Assembly (NCBI RefSeq): GCF_016586355.1
Contig: NZ_BLYI01000043.1
Location: forward strand, 124,001 to 188,000
Source of the DNA: Anaerostipes butyraticus
GTDB taxonomy: Bacteria; Bacillota; Clostridia; Lachnospirales; Lachnospiraceae
Direction of reading: 5' to 3'
Length of the DNA: 64,000 nt
In this document: positions 41,930 through 51,681 of the stretch, piece after piece
How the letters are laid out: every line of letters starts with the position of its first letter
Numbering within the stretch: position 1 is the first letter of the stretch
Notes under the pieces: model-generated
Seen by the model: the letters and a program-made list of their open reading frames with translations, nothing else
Databases searched by the model: none
What the model was told of the DNA's origin: nothing
Position numbers and translations under genes: made by a program

Positions 41930-42911
41930 CCATTTCCAGCGGTGTGTGTCCGTACAGTGTGTACAGCCGCAGATTCATCCAGAGTTCTACCAGTTCCCCT
42001 GCGAATTCATCTGCCTGTTCTTCATTGATAAACGCCACATCTTCTCTTTTTAAAAGCTCAAACACATCTTCCGGATCCGCCCCGATCTTTAACATACCTG
42101 CCACCAGTTCGGTGACTCCCATGGCAGTCTGAACGGAAAACCGCATATATTCCATCAGGTACATGCCAAAAATCATCAGCGGATCTTCAATTCCGTGAGA
42201 CAGATCATATACTTCTTCCTTTGTCGGAATATATGGATCATAAGATTTTCGGACTTTTAATATACTGTCCGCCAGCCCCTCTTCATGCAGCAAAATCCCT
42301 TCTACCAGCATATCGTCCGTATATGTGATTGCCCTGCTCCGCTTCAGGGACGGCAGAAAGATATCAAACAGCATCTCTTCCGGAGCCATATCTTTCTTCT
42401 CATAGGCATTATACAGCCTGGTGATCTCTCTTAAGGACGCCAGACCATAAAGCGCGGTCAGTCCGCAGCAGTAATTATACGCTGTATTATACTCTTTGTG
42501 TGCCTGCTGAAACTCCGGCGTATTCAGTCTTCGATAAGCTGATTTTACTTCTTCCGGAATCATTAATTTTCCCTGATCATTCTGCAGGATATATCCGCCC
42601 CGGCAAAAATACCGCATCAGCTGTTTCAGTTCCGAATCATCTTCTTCCATGTCCTGGTCATCTTCCATCATCTGTTCAAACAGATCGGTCTCTTCATCGG
42701 AAGCACACAGAAAAAAATCCCACATATACTGATGACTCAAAATACAGTCTATGATCACTGCAATCTGCTTTGATTTTCTGAATTTATACAATCCCGCGAT
42801 CTCATGGATCTGGGCGATTTTTTTTAATTCTTCCAGTGTCATTTTCTCATAGAGTTCTTCCATGCTTTCCTGCCACACATCAGGGAAATAAATTACATTA
42901 TCTTTCATCAT
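41913..42911 (-). CDS. hypothetical protein with Rho-N/SAP-like N-terminus
   Basis: 332 residues. Residues about 20-62 (LYEKMTLEELKKIAQIHEIA, then KSKQIAVIIDCIL) look like a Rho N-terminal/SAP-type nucleic acid-binding motif. The rest is helical and acidic, with two Cys pairs (YNYCCG) and no catalytic motif I recognise. Similar Rho-N plus helical proteins occur across Lachnospiraceae without known role. It follows the thioesterase gene by 1 base, so the two are cotranscribed. Confidence 0.75.
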   Translation of the reverse strand: MMKDNVIYFPDVWQESMEELYEKMTLEELKKIAQIHEIAGLYKFRKSKQIAVIIDCILSHQYMWDFFLCASDEETDLFEQMMEDDQDMEEDDSELKQLMRYFCRGGYILQNDQGKLMIPEEVKSAYRRLNTPEFQQAHKEYNTAYNYCCGLTALYGLASLREITRLYNAYEKKDMAPEEMLFDIFLPSLKRSRAITYTDDMLVEGILLHEEGLADSILKVRKSYDPYIPTKEEVYDLSHGIEDPLMIFGMYLMEYMRFSVQTAMGVTELVAGMLKIGADPEDVFELLKREDVAFINEEQADEFAGELVELWMNLRLYTLYGHTPLEMEKGAF

Positions 42912-42912
42912 C

Positions 42913-43368
42913 CTAATCCTCTACATATTTTTTAAATGGTCTTGGGGTCATAAATGTGCCCGTGGCGCTTCCCGCCAGTTCATCTTCCACATATGCTTTT
43001 CCCATAAAATTCATCAGTGTTTTTCCAACGGAAACCGCTTCCGCGCGGATGACGACCTGAGCTCCTACAGGAATTCCTTTCAGAAAATTCACGGAAAGCT
43101 GCGCTGTGGGAGCAATATCATAATCCCCCAGCCCTGCTGTCAGAGTTCCGAAAGCAATATCAAACATACCGACCAGAGAACCTCCAAACATGATCCCAAA
43201 GCCATTTTTATGAAATTCCGTGGCTTCAAATACCATGGAAAGACTCTTTTTATCATAGTCATAATCGATAATACGGCCCTGCAGCTCATGGAAAATACTG
43301 TGTTCACCGCTTTGCTTCAGGTCTTTCATCCTTTTTTCCATGTGTGCTTCAAAAGTTTCTCTGCTCAT
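42913..43368 (-). CDS. PaaI-type hotdog thioesterase
   Basis: 151 residues from the ATG at 43368 (TGGAGG upstream, 6-base spacing). Hotdog fold with GFGIMFGGSLVGMFDIAFG, broken at the central helix, and a strand DIAPTAQLSVNFLKG. Likely hydrolyses acyl-CoA esters; substrate not evident. The N-terminal about 35 residues form an extra helix. Confidence 0.85.
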   Translation of the reverse strand: MSRETFEAHMEKRMKDLKQSGEHSIFHELQGRIIDYDYDKKSLSMVFEATEFHKNGFGIMFGGSLVGMFDIAFGTLTAGLGDYDIAPTAQLSVNFLKGIPVGAQVVIRAEAVSVGKTLMNFMGKAYVEDELAGSATGTFMTPRPFKKYVED

Positions 43369-43482
43369 GATTTCCTCCAAATTTGATTTCTAGTCTGGTG
43401 GGTTTATTTTAACATATTTCCTTTTTTCTGTATAGAACGAAGCAAAAAAGGACATTTTAAGAAAAAAGGAGTTGTGTATTGT

Positions 43483-43908
43483 ATGGATAATGAACAGTTA
43501 CTAAACCGCATGCAGCAAAACATTCAGATGGTTCTGGAGACAATTCCGGAAATCCAGAAAAATGCTTCTGACCATGGGCTGAAATCAGATCTTGCATCTC
43601 AGGAATCTCTTTACCGGGATTTTCTTTCCAGGATCCGAAAAACCATGGATGACAACGGTTATGAAATTGACAGCGTCAATGAATTTCTGAAACTGTATTC
43701 CGAATGGATGACCAAAATAAAAGCTATGACCGATAACTCGGCCAGTCATCTGGCGGAACTTTGTATCGAGGGATACACTATGGGAATGGTCAAAGCCCTT
43801 CAGGACCGGCATCAGTTTTCCAATGCTGCCCGTGAAAGTCTCGCTCTTGCCTTAGAGCTTGCAGACCAGCATCAGAAAAGCATTGAATGCCTGAAACAAT
43901 ATTTATGA
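43483..43908 (+). CDS. hypothetical helical protein upstream of cold-shock gene
   Basis: 141 residues from the ATG at 43483 (AAGGAG 11 bases upstream; a GTG at 43474 is too close to it). All-helical, Q/E/L-rich, possibly a coiled coil (residues 1-60), with a late Met/Leu/Ala region. No known motif. It lies 30 bases before the cold-shock gene, so probably one transcript. Confidence 0.7.
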   Translation: MDNEQLLNRMQQNIQMVLETIPEIQKNASDHGLKSDLASQESLYRDFLSRIRKTMDDNGYEIDSVNEFLKLYSEWMTKIKAMTDNSASHLAELCIEGYTMGMVKALQDRHQFSNAARESLALALELADQHQKSIECLKQYL

Positions 43909-43938
43909 ACGATCAGATTTTTTTATGGAGGTGCCTGA

Positions 43939-44142
43939 ATGAAAATCGGGACAGTAAAATGGTTTAGTCCGGAAAAGGGCTATGGATTTATCACACAGGA
44001 AGAAGGAGACGATGTGTTTGTACATTTTTCCGCCATTCAGGAGGAAGGATTCAAGACACTGGAAGAAGGACAGCATGTCAGTTTTGACATTGCGGACGGA
44101 CCAAAGGGAAAACAGGCAGAAAATGTAGCAAAACTAGCCTGA
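43939..44142 (+). CDS. cold-shock domain protein (CspA/B family)
   Basis: 67 residues. RNP1 KGYGFIT and RNP2 VFVHFSAI motifs, and an opening [12 protein letters not shown] single-stranded RNA/DNA chaperone. GGAGGTG precedes the ATG by 5 bases; a strong terminator follows. Confidence 0.97.
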   Translation: MKIGTVKWFSPEKGYGFITQEEGDDVFVHFSAIQEEGFKTLEEGQHVSFDIADGPKGKQAENVAKLA

Positions 44143-44155
44143 AACTGAGAATGGC

Positions 44156-44200
44156 AAAAACCATGAGAGAGGGAGAAATTCCCCGCTTCTCATGGTTTTT
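44156..44200. terminator. bidirectional terminator
   Basis: 13-bp outer stem AAAAACCATGAGA/TCTCATGGTTTTT with an inner GGG/CCC; T6 on the plus strand, T5 on the minus strand. Confidence 0.85.
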
Positions 44201-44201
44201 T

Positions 44202-45167
44202 TCAAGATTCCCTGTTCAGCAAAAGAATCTTTTTCGCCGCACTCTCATCTGTGATCAGCGTCTTAATATAGCCTCCCCGGATTGCTCCTAAAATCGCTTC
44301 TGCTTTCATCTCAAGACCTGCGACACAGACCACATTCTTTGTTTTCTTAATATCCTGAATGCCGAGACCAATCATTTTACCGACAAACGGCGTCTTGACT
44401 TCATTTCCGTCCTGATCATAAAAGTGTCCGCCAATATGTCCGACTGCGCCCTTCTTTTCCAGATTTTTCATGTCTGTCGTACTCAGATAATCCTTCCAGC
44501 TCTTGTACTCGATGGAGCCTACACTGGTAAGGATAATGTCCGCATGTCTGGCCAGATCCAGGCACTGTTTGATATTCGGTTCTTCCTCCAGGCTTTTTCT
44601 GACTTCCACTGAATTTACAAACAGCGGCGCATAGATATAATAATAGCTTCCGCCGTAAGCAGCAGCCAGCTCTTTGGACAGATCCAGAGAATCTCTCTCC
44701 GGTTTGCGCACATTGGCTGCCCCCATGATCGGTACCACCGTGATTGGAATATTCTTGCTGGTTTTTACCGCTTTTACCGTATGATACATGGTATTGCCCC
44801 AGGACATTCCAAGGATCGTGTGCTCATCCAGCAGATTGTCAAGATAATAGGCAGCGACTTCTCCCAGTTTCTGAAGCACCAGAGTGCCCGTCGTTTCCTT
44901 TGTCGGGATCACTCTGACATCTCTTAGAAGAAATTCTTCCATAAACTGCTGTTCTATATCGGTATCGCGTTCCCACGGTTCCTTAATCTTAATTTCCACA
45001 ATCCCAAGACGTCTGGCTTCTTTCAGCATCCGGGAAATCTTAGAACGGGAGGTAAAGAAACGTTCCGCGATCTGATTCTGCGTCATCTCCGCATTATAAT
45101 AGAGGTTTGCAACGCTGGCAAGCATATTTCTTTTTTCATTGTCATTTAAGGTATCATAATCTTTCAT
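44202..45167 (-). CDS. SorC/DeoR-type sugar-binding transcriptional regulator
   Basis: 321 residues. N-terminal HTH (LYYNAEMTQNQIAERFFTSR, then SKISRMLKEARRLGIVEI) and a sugar-phosphate-binding domain of SorC type (TILGMSWGNTMYHTV; MGAANV; SVGSIE). Found at the end of the ascorbate operon, so it probably senses a phosphorylated intermediate. It has its own promoter inside the 3' end of the preceding gene. The likely target is the palindrome at 52234-52249. Confidence 0.88.
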   Translation of the reverse strand: MKDYDTLNDNEKRNMLASVANLYYNAEMTQNQIAERFFTSRSKISRMLKEARRLGIVEIKIKEPWERDTDIEQQFMEEFLLRDVRVIPTKETTGTLVLQKLGEVAAYYLDNLLDEHTILGMSWGNTMYHTVKAVKTSKNIPITVVPIMGAANVRKPERDSLDLSKELAAAYGGSYYYIYAPLFVNSVEVRKSLEEEPNIKQCLDLARHADIILTSVGSIEYKSWKDYLSTTDMKNLEKKGAVGHIGGHFYDQDGNEVKTPFVGKMIGLGIQDIKKTKNVVCVAGLEMKAEAILGAIRGGYIKTLITDESAAKKILLLNRES

Positions 45168-45191
45168 TTCTCCACCTCATTTCGTTCTTTT

Positions 45192-45219
45192 ATTATATCA
45201 TACTTTTTTACTGTTCTAA
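45192..45219 (-). promoter_or_regulatory. internal promoter for the SorC regulator
   Basis: Minus-strand TTAGAA (45219-45214), 16-base spacer, TATAAT (45197-45192); it overlaps the stop codon of the FG-GAP-like gene. Confidence 0.55.
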
Positions 45220-46257
45220 CTGGTATAACGCAATTTCATTGATTTCACGATTAGCGGAAAGCACATAGTCTTTTCCATCTTTCTCGTAGTGCATCACGTT
45301 AGCCGGCCCTACATCATGGTCCAGGATTTCTGCCTGGAAAGTCAGTTTCTCCGGATCATCGCAGGTAAACAGCAGAAGATCTCTTTCTCCTTTTCTGTGT
45401 CCGATCAAAACTCCCTGGCGCCCGCAGATTTCACCGCCCCAGATTGCATGGGCAAATTCAGCATCTTTTTCATAAGTATAGACCTTCTGATAAACCCCGT
45501 TCTGCTTTTTGAAAATGCTGATCTTTTCACCGTGGAATGGAGAAATCGTAAGCATCTCCTTTTCCCCATCGTTGTCGAAATCCGCAAACGCAGCGTCACT
45601 GGATGGTTCATCAATCAGCTGTTCAATTTCCCAGTTTCCGTCTTTATCTTCCGGAGGCGTCACACAGAAAACGCCTTCATTAGAAGCAACGAACGCTCTC
45701 ACTACGCCATCCATCTCGGTTTTGCAGTATCCATGATTTTTCAGCATGTTCTCTTTGATTACCTGGAACTGAAGAGGATGTTCTTCATCTACCTGGGATA
45801 AATCTTCCGGAAGAACGCAGACCTGGATCTTTCCCGGGAATCTCCAGTCTTCTTTATACTCATGACCTGATTTCAGGGTGCAGGCAATCACATAGTTGAT
45901 TCCGTTTCTGGTAATAATATCAAATCGATGTACAAACGGAAGATGTGCTGCCGTTTTGATCTCCCATCCATCCTCATACGGAGAAACAAGCACCAGCTTT
46001 GCTTCTTTGGAATCATTTGGTGAATAAAACTTGTGGGTTGCCATAAACTGTCCGTCAGATCCCGGAACCTGAACTATGGACATGGTTCCTCCCGGTTCTT
46101 CCCAGATTACATCTTCCAGATTTCCGTCCAGATCATACAGACGGCACTGGTTTACTTTCTCTGCTGCCACCAGCATATGCTTCTTTCCCTGATAGGTCAG
46201 CGGAGCAACCGCATAACATTTTTCCAGATTTCCGATTACTTTTTTTGTTGCCTTCAT
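45208..46257 (-). CDS. FG-GAP/beta-propeller-like protein in ascorbate operon
   Basis: 349 residues from the ATG at 46257 (GAGG, 8-base spacing). No signal peptide, so cytoplasmic. Repeating beta-blade texture with a Ca-binding FG-GAP/VCBS-type loop AAFADFDNDGEKEML (about residue 225). Its position between ulaG and the regulator suggests a role in ascorbate or aldarate use, but no enzyme motif is visible. It might be a lactonase-like propeller or a sensor. Confidence 0.65.
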   Translation of the reverse strand: MKATKKVIGNLEKCYAVAPLTYQGKKHMLVAAEKVNQCRLYDLDGNLEDVIWEEPGGTMSIVQVPGSDGQFMATHKFYSPNDSKEAKLVLVSPYEDGWEIKTAAHLPFVHRFDIITRNGINYVIACTLKSGHEYKEDWRFPGKIQVCVLPEDLSQVDEEHPLQFQVIKENMLKNHGYCKTEMDGVVRAFVASNEGVFCVTPPEDKDGNWEIEQLIDEPSSDAAFADFDNDGEKEMLTISPFHGEKISIFKKQNGVYQKVYTYEKDAEFAHAIWGGEICGRQGVLIGHRKGERDLLLFTCDDPEKLTFQAEILDHDVGPANVMHYEKDGKDYVLSANREINEIALYQLEQ

Positions 46258-46271
46258 ATCTGACACCTCGC

Positions 46272-47375
46272 TTATAAGCAGGAACGGAATGGGATGTTCT
46301 GAGGCGCTTCAAAGCAGTCCTCAAATCCTCTTCTGTGGTGATATGCTTTCTTATCTTTATCTGTCGGATATACATATTTTCCGCCAACTTCCCAGAAGAA
46401 TGGGTGGAATTTGTATCCCAGACGGTCTTTCTTCATATCATAGAGAACTTTGATCTCATTGACATCTGCCATAAAGTTTGTCCATACATCATAGTGGATC
46501 GGGATAACAACTTTTGCCTGAAGAGCTTCTGCCATTCTCAGGATATCCACAGATGTCATCTTATCCTGCATACCAATCGGATTTTCTCCATAAGATCCGA
46601 ATGCCACATCTACATCATAGTCTTTTCCATGTTTTGCAAAATAGATGGAATAATGAGAATCTCCGCTGTGGTAAATATTTCCGCCCGGTGTTTTAATCAG
46701 ATAGTTAACAGCCTTGTCATCCATATCAGTCGGGCAGATTCCGGTTAATTCTTCTCTGTTTTCATCGGTTCTGTCTGTTGTTACAAGACAGGTACGGTCA
46801 AAAGAATCCAGCGCTACGATTTCGATATCTTTGATTTTGATCGTGTCTCCAGGTTTTACGGTAATGCAGCGGTCTTCCGGCACACCCCATTTCTGCCATA
46901 ATTCAACGGATTTCTTTGGTCCGATAAATGGTACCGGGATTTCCTTTCCATTTTCATCTACAGTTGTCATGTTGCTCTTGATTACATGAGATGCGTATTC
47001 TGCGCTCATATGATCCTGATGATAGTGAGTTGCCAGCACGGCGTCTACCTGTTTGATCGCAAACGGATCGATGACAAACGGTACGGCACGGAGATTTGGC
47101 TGCATGGCTCTTGCACCACACATATTTGCCATCTGATGTCCGACTTTCATTTTTCCATCGCCATGTGTCCGTTTTCCATTTCCACACCATAAGTCAACGG
47201 TGATGTTGCATCCACCTGGTGTCTTAAACCACATACCAGTACATCCAAGCCACCACATGGCAACTGTTCCAGGTTTTACTTCTTCATTTTCGATTTCCTC
47301 ATTTAACCATGTTCCCCATTCCGGGAAAGTTCCCATAATCCAGCTCTCTCTTGTTATTTCATCAATCTTGCTCAT
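46272..47375 (-). CDS. ulaG: L-ascorbate-6-phosphate lactonase UlaG
   Basis: 367 residues. Metallo-beta-lactamase fold with [12 protein letters not shown] (HxHxDH-like site, about residue 115), [11 protein letters not shown] and a late [10 protein letters not shown]. The opening [18 protein letters not shown] is typical of UlaG. It opens L-ascorbate 6-phosphate to 3-keto-L-gulonate 6-phosphate after PTS uptake. Confidence 0.93.
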   Translation of the reverse strand: MSKIDEITRESWIMGTFPEWGTWLNEEIENEEVKPGTVAMWWLGCTGMWFKTPGGCNITVDLWCGNGKRTHGDGKMKVGHQMANMCGARAMQPNLRAVPFVIDPFAIKQVDAVLATHYHQDHMSAEYASHVIKSNMTTVDENGKEIPVPFIGPKKSVELWQKWGVPEDRCITVKPGDTIKIKDIEIVALDSFDRTCLVTTDRTDENREELTGICPTDMDDKAVNYLIKTPGGNIYHSGDSHYSIYFAKHGKDYDVDVAFGSYGENPIGMQDKMTSVDILRMAEALQAKVVIPIHYDVWTNFMADVNEIKVLYDMKKDRLGYKFHPFFWEVGGKYVYPTDKDKKAYHHRRGFEDCFEAPQNIPFRSCL

Positions 47376-47414
47376 CTCTGTCTCCTTTCTGATATCAATT
47401 TAACGAATTTCATT

Positions 47415-48107
47415 CTATATATCATTTCCGTAATAAGCGTTTTCTCCATGTTTTCGGAAGAAATGTTTATCCTGAAGTTCCTGCGGAGCTTCTGTAATTC
47501 CTTCTTTCAGATGTTCTGTACGGTATGCCATCTTGGCCACTTCCTCCATAACAACTGCGTTATGGACCGCTTCGGCTGCATCTTTGCCCCATGCAAATGG
47601 ACCATGATTAGCGCAGAGGACTCCCGGAACATAAATCGCATTGGTTCCTTTAAATGTCTCCGCAATCACCAGCCCTGTATTCTTTTCATATTCTCCGGCG
47701 ATTTCTTCTGCTGTCAGAGATCTGGCGCATGGGATATCTCCAAAGAAATAATCCGCGTGGGTCGTTCCGTAACATGGAATCGGGCGTCCTGCCTGTGCCC
47801 AGGATGTGGCCCATGGTGAATGCGTATGTACAACGCCGCCGATTTCCGGAAATGCCTTGTACAGCTCAATATGAGTCGGAGTATCGGAAGATGGGTTTAA
47901 ATCTCCTTCCACTTTATTTCCATCCAGATCCAGCACCACCAGCATCTCTGGCGTCAGCTTTTCATAATCCACACCGCTTGGCTTAATGACAAACAGTCCT
48001 TTTTCTCTGTCAATTCCACTGACATTTCCCCATGTATAAGTTACCAGCCCTTTTGCCGGCAGCTCCATATTCGCTTCGTATACCTGCTGCTTTAATTCTT
48101 CCAGCAT
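47415..48107 (-). CDS. L-ribulose-5-phosphate 4-epimerase (UlaF/AraD type)
   Basis: 230 residues from the ATG at 48107 (AAGGAG, 7-base spacing). Class II aldolase fold; zinc histidines in [16 protein letters not shown] (about residue 95) and [14 protein letters not shown], and catalytic region [11 protein letters not shown]. Converts L-ribulose-5-phosphate to D-xylulose-5-phosphate, the last step of the ascorbate route. Here most likely UlaF by context. Confidence 0.92.
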   Translation of the reverse strand: MLEELKQQVYEANMELPAKGLVTYTWGNVSGIDREKGLFVIKPSGVDYEKLTPEMLVVLDLDGNKVEGDLNPSSDTPTHIELYKAFPEIGGVVHTHSPWATSWAQAGRPIPCYGTTHADYFFGDIPCARSLTAEEIAGEYEKNTGLVIAETFKGTNAIYVPGVLCANHGPFAWGKDAAEAVHNAVVMEEVAKMAYRTEHLKEGITEAPQELQDKHFFRKHGENAYYGNDI

Positions 48108-48130
48108 CTGAAATCTCCTTCCTTTTTTCA

Positions 48131-48949
48131 TCATAAATCAAATATCTGTTCCAGTTTTCTGGCTACCCCGTCATCATCGTTGGATGACGTCGTATCATCC
48201 GCACTCTGTTTCACGATATCATCTGCATTTTCCATGGCAATCCCAAGTCCGGCTTTCCGAAGCATTCCAATATCATTGACTTCATCGCCAAATGCAACGA
48301 TCTCATCCAGTCTGATTCGGAGACTGTCTGCGAGTTTTTCCATTGCAGCTTCTTTGGATACTCCTTCCGCCTTGATCCCCAGTACATGTCTGCCGGACCG
48401 GGTTGCGTCAACTGCAATCTCCCGCTTGATAATTTCTGCTGTCAGATCCAGATATTTGGTTTTCTCATGACTGGCTACGATTTTACAGACCGGATGATCT
48501 TCCACAAATGTTTCCAGCTGATCTGTAAACAGGATTGGTATCATTTCATCCTTTTCTACGGTCTGATTAAACTTTTGATGGATACGCAGTCTGTCATTTT
48601 TTCTGTCATCTCCTACCAGACAGTCTTTCGTAAAAATGTAATATGAAAGTCCATAGGTCCTGCAGATTTCAAATACTCTCCGGCAGACATCTGCCGGAAG
48701 GGTATTTTCATAAAGAGTTTCTCCCGTCTTTCTATTCCGTACCAGGGCACCGTCGCAGCCAATCACAATGTCTGTTCCCTTCATTGCTTTTAAATATGGT
48801 TTTGCCATAACATCCAGCCTTCCGGTAGCCGGTACAAAACGAATGCCTTTTTTGATTAATTTATCTACTGTCTGTATGGTCCTTTCTGAAAGCTGCTTTT
48901 CATGATTCAGCAGTGTTCCATCCAGATCTGATAAAACCAATCGATACAT
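48131..48949 (-). CDS. Cof-type HAD-IIB phosphatase
   Basis: 272 residues. HAD motif [14 protein letters not shown] at the start, motif II/III with VPATGR and K in ILFTDQ-region, and motif [14 protein letters not shown]. Cof-type enzymes remove phosphate from sugars or cofactors. Placed between ulaF and ulaE genes; it may act as a detoxifying phosphatase for pathway intermediates (inference). Confidence 0.9.
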   Translation of the reverse strand: MYRLVLSDLDGTLLNHEKQLSERTIQTVDKLIKKGIRFVPATGRLDVMAKPYLKAMKGTDIVIGCDGALVRNRKTGETLYENTLPADVCRRVFEICRTYGLSYYIFTKDCLVGDDRKNDRLRIHQKFNQTVEKDEMIPILFTDQLETFVEDHPVCKIVASHEKTKYLDLTAEIIKREIAVDATRSGRHVLGIKAEGVSKEAAMEKLADSLRIRLDEIVAFGDEVNDIGMLRKAGLGIAMENADDIVKQSADDTTSSNDDDGVARKLEQIFDL

Positions 48950-48958
48950 TTTGTTCTC

Positions 48959-49831
48959 CTATGCTTCATGTTTCATGCCTGCTTTTTTCATCTTGTCTTC
49001 CACAAAAAGCCTTGCATCTTTTATGGTTTTTACTGCTTCTTCCATTGTCTGTTTTCTGGAATTATCTGCCCACATCTCGATCAGGAACATGCCCGTATAG
49101 TTCAATTCCTTTAATTTCTTAAAGATATCTGTAAAACGTACGGTTCCTTCTCCAAATGGAACATTTTTAAATACGCCTGGCTTTGTCTCTTTTACATGGA
49201 TTGCTGCCGTCTGCGCGATTCCCAGCTCAAATTCACTCTCCACATCATTGCTGAACTGTGTCAGATTTCCCATATCCGGATAAATTTTAAAATAAGGAGA
49301 TGGTATTTCCTTAATATAATGCATAGCCCTTAAGATCGTTCCCACAAACGGAGTATCCATGATCTCCATAGCCAGAATCACTCCCGCTCTGCTTGCCATT
49401 TCTACTGATTTTTTCATTCCGTCCAGGAATCTTCTTTTTGTTTCTTCATCAGATTCTTCATAATACACATCATAGGTTGCAAGCTGAATACAGCGCACTC
49501 CTAATTTCTGTGCCAGGATAATCCCCTTCTCCATGATCTCAAAAGCTTTTTCTCTCGTAGCTTCGTCTTTGCTGCCGAATGGAAATCTTCTGTGACCGCT
49601 TAAACACATGGTCGGGATGACAATTCCTGTTTCTTCCATATAAGAACGGATTTCATCAATTTCCTGATCGCTCCAGTCCAGCCTGGCAAGACGTTCATCT
49701 GACTCATCAATGGAAATCTCTATATAATCGAATCCTGCCGCTTTGGCTGCCTGCATCTTCTCTTTCCAGGAAAAATCATTTGGAATGGCTTTTTCATAGA
49801 TTCCAAGAGGATTCTTCTTAATATCATACAT
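48959..49831 (-). CDS. L-ribulose-5-phosphate 3-epimerase UlaE-type (xylulose 5-P 3-epimerase)
   Basis: 290 residues. TIM-barrel AP-endonuclease-2 fold; metal ligands in LAMEIMDTPF (E), KIYPDMGN (D) and the late FLIEMWAD (E). It matches the UlaE/SgbU family: L-xylulose-5-phosphate to L-ribulose-5-phosphate. Starts 15 bases after the EIIB gene. Confidence 0.92.
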   Translation of the reverse strand: MYDIKKNPLGIYEKAIPNDFSWKEKMQAAKAAGFDYIEISIDESDERLARLDWSDQEIDEIRSYMEETGIVIPTMCLSGHRRFPFGSKDEATREKAFEIMEKGIILAQKLGVRCIQLATYDVYYEESDEETKRRFLDGMKKSVEMASRAGVILAMEIMDTPFVGTILRAMHYIKEIPSPYFKIYPDMGNLTQFSNDVESEFELGIAQTAAIHVKETKPGVFKNVPFGEGTVRFTDIFKKLKELNYTGMFLIEMWADNSRKQTMEEAVKTIKDARLFVEDKMKKAGMKHEA

Positions 49832-49846
49832 ATGAATCCACCTCGA

Positions 49847-50140
49847 TTACTCAGCCGGCATATCCAGTGCTTCTCTGATCTTAGATTCAATTTCTTTCTC
49901 TGATAATAAATTCTTCAGTCCGATGATCTTGGTGTCTTTTCCAGGTTTGAACTGAGAAGTAAAAGTCTCAGAAACAAATACCATATCATAGTTGTTTGCA
50001 ACACCTTTTGCTTCTCCAACACTCATATGTCCGATTTCAGCGTCAATACCTAATTTTTTAAACACCTTGTTGATTTTCATTTTGATCATCTGGCTGGATC
50101 CCATACCATTTCCACATGCTGCGATTGCTTTGATTTTCAT
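49847..50140 (-). CDS. ascorbate PTS enzyme IIB (UlaB)
   Basis: 97 residues. Phospho-cysteine in AACGNGMGSSQ (C9). Typical lactate/ascorbate IIB fold. It passes phosphate from IIA to ascorbate during uptake through IIC. AGGAGGTAATT lies upstream. Confidence 0.95.
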   Translation of the reverse strand: MKIKAIAACGNGMGSSQMIKMKINKVFKKLGIDAEIGHMSVGEAKGVANNYDMVFVSETFTSQFKPGKDTKIIGLKNLLSEKEIESKIREALDMPAE

Positions 50141-50229
50141 AATAATTACCTCCTAAATATATATTGTAAATTGTTATATTGCTTTTGCTTCTTTCATCTT
50201 TTGCCGGCAGCCCGGATTCACGAAATGTT

Positions 50230-51663
50230 CTATTCTTCTTCCTGGCCTACGGTAAAGTACTTTTCTTTGTCGGATCTTCTGTACTGGATCTGTGGAATGA
50301 TCAGCATTGCGATCACACAGATGATAACTCCAGGCACCTTCAGATATTTTACAACATAAGATACTGCAAGGAAGATGGTTGAGAAGTCAAAGTTTCCATG
50401 CCATCCTCCGAATGCTACCAGCTGAAGCAGTGCCGCACAAAGTGCTCCGCCAAGAACCTGTATAATTCCACTGCAGAAGGATAAGATTACTGCTGCTTTT
50501 ACTCCGCCGCGGTGATTTGCGTATACTGCGATACTGGCATTATCGAAGAACAGCGGTACGAATCCTGCGATGATCATAACTGGTGAATGAAAAACCAAGA
50601 GTCCTGCGATTGCCAGGAACTGTCCAATAGCTCCGCAGAAGAATCCAACAGTCACTGCATTTGCCGGTGCAAATCCATAAGATACAGCACAGTCAACAGC
50701 CGGGATTGCTCCTGGAAGAAGTTTGTCAGAAATACCTTTGAAAGACTCTGTCAGTTCAGCTACGAACATACGAACACCGGCCTGCAGTACATTTAAGTAA
50801 ACCGTAAAGCTTAATGCTTTGGAGAATATGTAGAATGGGAATGCTGTGGTCGCTGTAAATGTATCATCAATGCCTCTCATGAAGTCTTCTCCCAGGACTA
50901 CCATAATGATTCCGAAGAATACGAACATCAAAACAGAAGTAGATACTACATTGTCGCTGAACATCTGCAGGAATCCAGGAAGTTTCAGATTCTCAATGGA
51001 ATCTTCTTTCTTTCCAAGTTTTGGAGCCAGTTTATCTGCCAGCCAGATTGCAAACATCTGCTGATGACCGATGGCAAATCCTCCCTCGCCGTCTGTCAGA
51101 CGATCCGTTGGCTCAACGGTAAGATTTGAAAATACTGCCTGGTAAGTTCCTACCAGGATTCCGACTGCCACAGCTCCCCAGATGTTGCGAAGCTGCGGGA
51201 TAAACAGGAATACGATCCAGGTAACGGTTGTTGCCTGCTGCACCATGATATGTCCTGTCAGCAGAAGCGTGCGGAGTTTTGTATATTTTCGGAAAATCAG
51301 CAGGATAATGTTCCAGATAAATGCCAGAAGCAGAGAAGTCATCGTCCATGCTGCGGATAATCCGATATTTTCTAATGCTGCGTTTACCGCGTTCAGACCA
51401 AAATAAGGATCAATAACAACGGCATTCAAATTAAATTTCTGATTCAATCCACTAAGAATTGGCCGGAATGTTGTGATCAGACCGTTTGAACCTACTGTCA
51501 GGATCATATATCCTACAACCGCTTTGATAAATCCGGCAAGTGTTTCATACCATTTTTTTCCCAGCAGGATATATCCTACCAGTACGATCAGTCCTACAAA
51601 CAATTCTGCTTTTGTCAGAATGTTGTTGGAGATAAAAGTAAAAATTGTGTTTAATATTTCCAT
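50230..51663 (-). CDS. ascorbate PTS enzyme IIC (UlaA/SgaT)
   Basis: 477 residues with about ten to eleven membrane segments. SgaT/UlaA signatures: GYMILTVGSNGLITTFRPIL near residue 50, GGFAIGHQQMFAIW and FAPANAVTVGFFCGAIGQF. It carries ascorbate across the membrane while IIB phosphorylates it. Lies between IIA and IIB genes. Confidence 0.95.
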   Translation of the reverse strand: MEILNTIFTFISNNILTKAELFVGLIVLVGYILLGKKWYETLAGFIKAVVGYMILTVGSNGLITTFRPILSGLNQKFNLNAVVIDPYFGLNAVNAALENIGLSAAWTMTSLLLAFIWNIILLIFRKYTKLRTLLLTGHIMVQQATTVTWIVFLFIPQLRNIWGAVAVGILVGTYQAVFSNLTVEPTDRLTDGEGGFAIGHQQMFAIWLADKLAPKLGKKEDSIENLKLPGFLQMFSDNVVSTSVLMFVFFGIIMVVLGEDFMRGIDDTFTATTAFPFYIFSKALSFTVYLNVLQAGVRMFVAELTESFKGISDKLLPGAIPAVDCAVSYGFAPANAVTVGFFCGAIGQFLAIAGLLVFHSPVMIIAGFVPLFFDNASIAVYANHRGGVKAAVILSFCSGIIQVLGGALCAALLQLVAFGGWHGNFDFSTIFLAVSYVVKYLKVPGVIICVIAMLIIPQIQYRRSDKEKYFTVGQEEE

Positions 51664-51681
51664 CCTCTTTCTTCCTTTCTG

